Below, one piece after another: positions 60,136 through 64,000 of a DNA stretch of 64,000 bases. The translations under genes were made by a program, and so were the position numbers. The notes under the pieces are model-generated. The model had not been told where the DNA came from. It saw only the letters and a program-made list of their open reading frames with translations, and searched no databases. Source of the stretch: Osedax fenrisi (lineage: Eukaryota > Annelida > Polychaeta > Sabellida > Siboglinidae); contig OZ025244.1 in the NCBI GenBank assembly GCA_964019155.1, positions 13,227,513 through 13,291,512 on the forward strand, in the 5' to 3' direction. How positions within the stretch are numbered: position 1 is the first letter of the stretch; every line of letters begins with the position of its first letter.

Positions 60136-60665
60136 TTTCCATTCAATAAATCTATAACCTGTCGAGAACTATCATTCTCCGTTTTCGGGAGACAACATAT
60201 ATATATATATATATACATATATATTGGTATACATGCATTCACACTCAAGTGGCTAGTAATACAATTAATAAAATACGATAGTATAAGCAGTATATCACGT
60301 GTGCGTATTGTGGTTCGATAAGAATATATCGATTATGTCATCGGTTATTTAGTGAATATTAGTCATCGAAGTAAGTGCGTACGTGTACGCCATACACTGT
60401 ACGGCGTACGTGTGCATGTTAGTTTACAGCCCCAACTATAAAACATATTTAAGTGGGCCACAGTACTAACACTTTATTTTATAACAATGCCTTAGCTTCT
60501 ACTTATATATATTTAGATCGTGTGAAGTAGATCATTGTAATACATACACTATCACATACACATACACTATACATATATAGTATACTATATAGTAGTGTAT
60601 AGTATACTATAATATATAGTACACTACCACGCGTATACAGTATTGACCGGAAGTCGTTCGCTAAC

Positions 60666-60746
60666 CCATTGGTGAGTCCAGTTCCAGGCTAGGAGAGCGG
60701 GTCCGAAAGATCTGGCCGGATTAATGGAACACCCCGTGTAAGGAAT
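60666..60746 (-). CDS. Aquaporin, second NPA exon
   Basis: 81 bp, 27 codons: IPYTGCSINPARSFGPALLA followed by WNWTHQW. This is the second pore half-helix with the NPA motif, the selectivity-filter Arg directly after it, and Cys three residues before NPA at the place of the mercury-sensitive Cys of human AQP1. NPARS rather than NPARD, and FW at the start of the next helix, point to a water-selective channel rather than an aquaglyceroporin. The acceptor is CACAACAG and the donor TGG|GTTAGC. The length and boundaries equal those of the matching vertebrate AQP1-type exon. Upstream exons (first NPA) are not seen up to 64000. Confidence 0.93.
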
Positions 60747-60839
60747 CTGTTGTGTTGACCGGCGGAAGTTAGGTGTTGTACATGTGTGAAATATAACGTG
60801 TATATTATATAATATATTCCCAGTAAGTAAAGTAATCAA

Positions 60840-61230
60840 CGATCGTAATCAGATTACAATCGAACAAGTAATCAGATTACAATCATGGGGCTATGTATTG
60901 ATTACGATCACTTATCATCGTTCGATTACGATCATTGATTACGGTTTGATTACAATAACTTATCATCGTTCGATTACGATCACTGATTACGGTTTGATTA
61001 CGATAACTTATCATCGTTCGATTACGATCATTGATTACGGTTTGATTACGATCACTTATCATCGTTCGATTACGATCATTGATTACGGTTTGATTACGAT
61101 CACTTATCATTGTTCGATTACGATCACTGATTACGGTTTGATTACGATCACTTATCATCGTTCGATTACGATCATTGATTACGGTTTGATTACGATAACT
61201 TATCATTGTTCGATTACAATATTAAACTAA
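60840..61230. repeat. 48-bp tandem array of GATTACGATC units
   Basis: Six to seven copies of a 48-bp unit beginning ACTTATCATCGTTCGATT and containing TGATTACGGTTTGATTAC, from about 60899 to 61222. The left flank AAGTAATCAACGATCG / TAATCAGATTACAATCG looks like a related terminal motif. The period is a multiple of three, so both strands stay open (ITDYGLITITYHRS on +), but these frames are a by-product. Confidence 0.9.
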
Positions 61231-62440
61231 CTGACTTCACATGAATAACAAATAAAGATAACACAAGTTGTTTATATAAGTGAATATTTATTATTGTTAA
61301 GTTCTTGAGGCGTTATTGAGGTAATTTGCTATCTTGGACAAAATTATTTCATTCTCAAGCCGATGTTTATGATGTAACACTTCTGTATGATAATAAAAAA
61401 TATAATTAGTTTAAAATTATATATTTGTTATCTCAATTCAGAATATTATTATATTGAGAAAATACTTATTCAAATTCTAATATCCAAAAAACCTAGCAAA
61501 AATACAAAACACACACAATAATTTTTTAGAATTGTTGCCAACCAAGTGTAAAATATATATATATTATAGATCTGTTTATACTTAATTAGCAACAATTAAT
61601 TATTTTTTATTAACTATAAATGTATTATACAGAATAAACATTTTAAGATACATTAACCATAGAGCCAAATTAAAGTCTTCTCCCCTATATATGTATATAT
61701 ATATATATAGAGGAGAGGACTTTATTTTGGCTCTATTATGATATTTTACAAAATGTTTATATATAGAAATTTCTAACCAATAATAGTTCTTCCTATCTTA
61801 AGTGTAGAATAACTTATTTTATTACTCGCATGTCTCTTGCCAGATCTCGAATATCTACTCCATACATATTTCGGAGCAAGATAGTTGTGTATATTTGATA
61901 CACTTCGTCCAATGTCCGAACTTAAATGACGCATTAAGTTTTCCTTCTATATAATAGTAAGATGTAAATATATATATCTATACATATAATAGAAAGTTCT
62001 TTTAATTATTTATTTATATGCGTTCTATGTTTAAGAAAACAGCCGTACGGATTTACAAAATTTAAATGGCTACTAATTCTCTAGGACAGTAGTATTGTAA
62101 TTGTTCAGAATAATTTTTCCACCTATAATAATTACGTAAAACTGTCCTTTTAGAGCTATTTTCGACATATTGGGATATCTTTTGATCATAGAAGAACATG
62201 TTTCACACATAAAATGTATGCGAATGTGAGGTGTATAGTAAAAATGTAGTTATATTCACTTTACTTTAATTAAGGCATTCGTAAATGGCAATAAACGGTG
62301 ATAACGTTTATGTTTTCGCTATATTTTACTAAGTTTTAAATTTTTATAAACACTTAAATTTAAGTGTATGTTATAAATAAATAAATTTTTCCAGTTATTA
62401 AATCTTTGTTTACATCTACGTTGCTAACGATCCCACTAAA
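61231..62440. other. AT-rich stretch, no gene recognised
   Basis: Contains the inverted TAGGGGA-like ends at 61655-61735. Otherwise nothing is recognised; aquaporin exons 1-2 are not seen here. Confidence 0.6.
61655..61735. repeat. Palindrome of two facing TAGGGGAGA-type ends
   Basis: ATAGAGCCAAATTAAAGTC / TTCTCCCCTA on the left and TAGAGGAGAGGACTTTA / TTTTGGCTCTAT on the right are inverse copies around a TA spacer. The ends look like those of the TAGGGGA MITE families but with different adjoining sequence. Confidence 0.65.
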
Positions 62441-62449
62441 AGTATAATA

Positions 62450-63660
62450 CCAGGGCAACGCCGGGTCGTAGTCTACTATATAAAAGTAAGTATATTTAAT
62501 TATATATATGTGTGTGTGTATGTGGTGAGCTAACTCGAGAACCAGGGGTGTCGCGAAAATATGTTATACCCTTAATAAATGTTCACATGTATGGTCTTGG
62601 CAATTAAAATGATTTGTTGTCATGTAAAATATTCGACGACATTTTTTTGAAATATTTTTGAAATATTTTTAAACATTTTTTGAAATATTTTTGAAAATTT
62701 TCTAGATATTTTTTTCGACATTTTTTGAAATATATTTATACATTTTTTCGACATTTTTTTAAAGTATATTTTTTGTATTTTTAAAATATTATATGAATTA
62801 TTTTTTTATATTTTTCAACTAATTGTTATATTATAATTATTATTTGATATAAATATTATATTTTAAAATATATTTTATAATATTTTGAAATATTTAAAAA
62901 AATATTTGTTGAAATATTTTTCGACTAATATTTGAAATATAATTTAAAAAAAAATATGTATCTATATTTATTTGTATTTTAGCTATAATTTATTTTATTG
63001 TATATACTAGCAATGAAGAATAGGAATAGTTATAAATAATAAATAATATATAGGCAAACAATAAAAAACCGAGCAATGCTGGGTCAGTTTCGATTTTCGA
63101 AATTTTTTTATGTTATATTTTATAATATTGGAAATATTTGTTGTATATTTTAGACAATTGTTAAATATATATTATAATATCTTGAAATACTTTTTGTATT
63201 TTTACTAAATATTTTTCGAATAAATCTTTAAAACGAACAACTTTGGGTCGGATACAGTAGAATTAGTAAATATTAGCTAGGAAAAAAATAAATATTAGTA
63301 ATGCAGAATTAGGAATAGCTATAATTAATAAATAATAAATAGGAAAATAATCAAAAACCGAGCAACGCCGGGTCGGGTATGGCTAGAAATTTAGAATCAG
63401 AAATTGCTATAAGTAATAAATAATAAACAGGCAAACAAATAAAAACCGATAAATGTCAGGACGGGTACGGTTTATGTTTATGGTTAGGTTTGAGTTTTCA
63501 ATATTTTTTTAAAACATATTTAGTAATAATTTAAATATTTTTTTTATTTTTTAGCAATTATATTTTAATATAATCAGGAATAGCTATAAGTAATAAATAA
63601 TATATAGGCAAATAATCATAAATAGAGCAATGCCGGGTCAGGTATGGCTAGTATATATAT
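62450..63660 (+). repeat. Array of CCGGGT dispersed-repeat units
   Basis: CCGAGCAACGCCGGGTCGG or close variants occur at about 62452, 63070, 63226, 63357, 63445 and 63627, several followed by GTATGGCTAG and preceded by GCTATAANTAATAAATAAT. Between them are runs of TTTTTGAAATATTTTT. A reverse copy is at 37000-37130. Identity of the element unknown. Confidence 0.7.
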
Positions 63661-64000
63661 ATATATATATATATAATACACTAAATATTAGAAATAAATT
63701 CAAATTGTGTTCTGAATTGTGTATGAATATTATTAACATAGTAATAAAAAAGTAAAAATATTCATTGAATAGATTTCTGCGTGCGCTACTATCAGCAGAT
63801 GAATGCATAGCCTATTTATACATATGTAAAATATTGTATTTGTGCCAATTGCGTGTGACCCTGCCACATCCCCTTAAAGTTTACCAATTTTGACAATTCT
63901 AGAAAATCATTTGTAAAAATAATATAAATTATTTTGATAATATAATTAAAATTTATATCGAAGACGGGTTAGAGGGAATAATATTAAATGTTATTTGCAA
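63661..64000. other. AT-rich sequence, nothing recognised
   Basis: Beyond a short TA array no feature stands out. Confidence 0.6.

Larger units (their letters stand above)
57656..60665 (-). other. Aquaporin intron
   Basis: About 3 kb between the helix-6 exon and the NPA exon. It holds a 460-bp foldback (57945-58406), TA arrays (58501-58538, 58830-58855, 59370-59406), a perfect 17-bp-arm hairpin (59433-59467), a direct duplication (59520-59608 and 59636-59718) and a pyrimidine-rich minisatellite (59985-60135). Confidence 0.85.

Overview
This is a very A+T-rich eukaryotic window, most likely from an annelid worm. The best evidence is a three-exon extracellular globin gene on the + strand. It has a signal peptide, the paired N- and C-terminal cysteines, both haem histidines, and intron phases at the two sites typical of annelid extracellular globins (B12.2 and G7.0). 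The low GC, huge introns and dense (TA)n arrays would fit an AT-rich annelid such as some siboglinids, but the species is a guess.

Three host genes are supported. (1) Extracellular globin, + strand, exons 14570-14760, 17706-17922 and 22489-22635. (2) A two-exon gene of unknown family, + strand, exons 48967-49181 and 51351-51624. (3) The 3' half of a classical aquaporin, - strand, exons 60666-60746, 57526-57655 and probably 56214-56449; its first exons are not visible and probably lie beyond the right edge.

Most of the rest is transposon-derived. Non-LTR (LINE) retrotransposons: an endonuclease fragment (1-905, -); a nearly intact CR1/L2-like element (5909-9950, -) with PHD-finger ORF1 and APE-RT ORF2; a 3' piece of the same family (16338-16785, -); an element with coiled-coil ORF1 and a deleted RT palm (30770-34620, -) whose 3' side carries ~300-bp tandem repeats (29656-30770); an RT-bearing element (37552-39738, +); a degraded RT (40978-42775, +); a 3' fragment (43588-44305, +); a degraded RT (44306-45300, +); a second CR1/L2-like element (45425-48665, -); and an RT tail (53545-53720, -). 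In both CR1/L2-like elements, ORF1 and ORF2 lie in one frame separated by a single TGA with no ATG at the head of ORF2.

DNA-transposon-like pieces include three families that share TAGGGGA ends and TA target sites, a 3-kb TIR element full of GTTATACCATA motifs inside globin intron 2, a Tigger/pogo-like element, small TIR elements with GC-rich hexamer interiors, AATAGC-rich MITEs, and several foldback hairpins. tRNA-derived SINE-like units occur, one as an inverted pair around a (TA)n core.

Region by region: 1-5500 repeats; 5900-9950 LINE; 10000-14260 AT-rich and empty; 14266-22710 globin; 22710-29100 AT-rich with MITEs; 29100-34620 LINE; 34620-37500 AT-rich with one CpG-rich patch holding an RFX-like site; 37550-48665 LINE graveyard; 48850-51730 unknown gene; 51730-56000 repeats; 56025-60746 aquaporin 3' half; 60840-64000 tandem arrays and dispersed repeats. 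No tRNA or rRNA gene that looks functional, and no CRISPR array, was seen.
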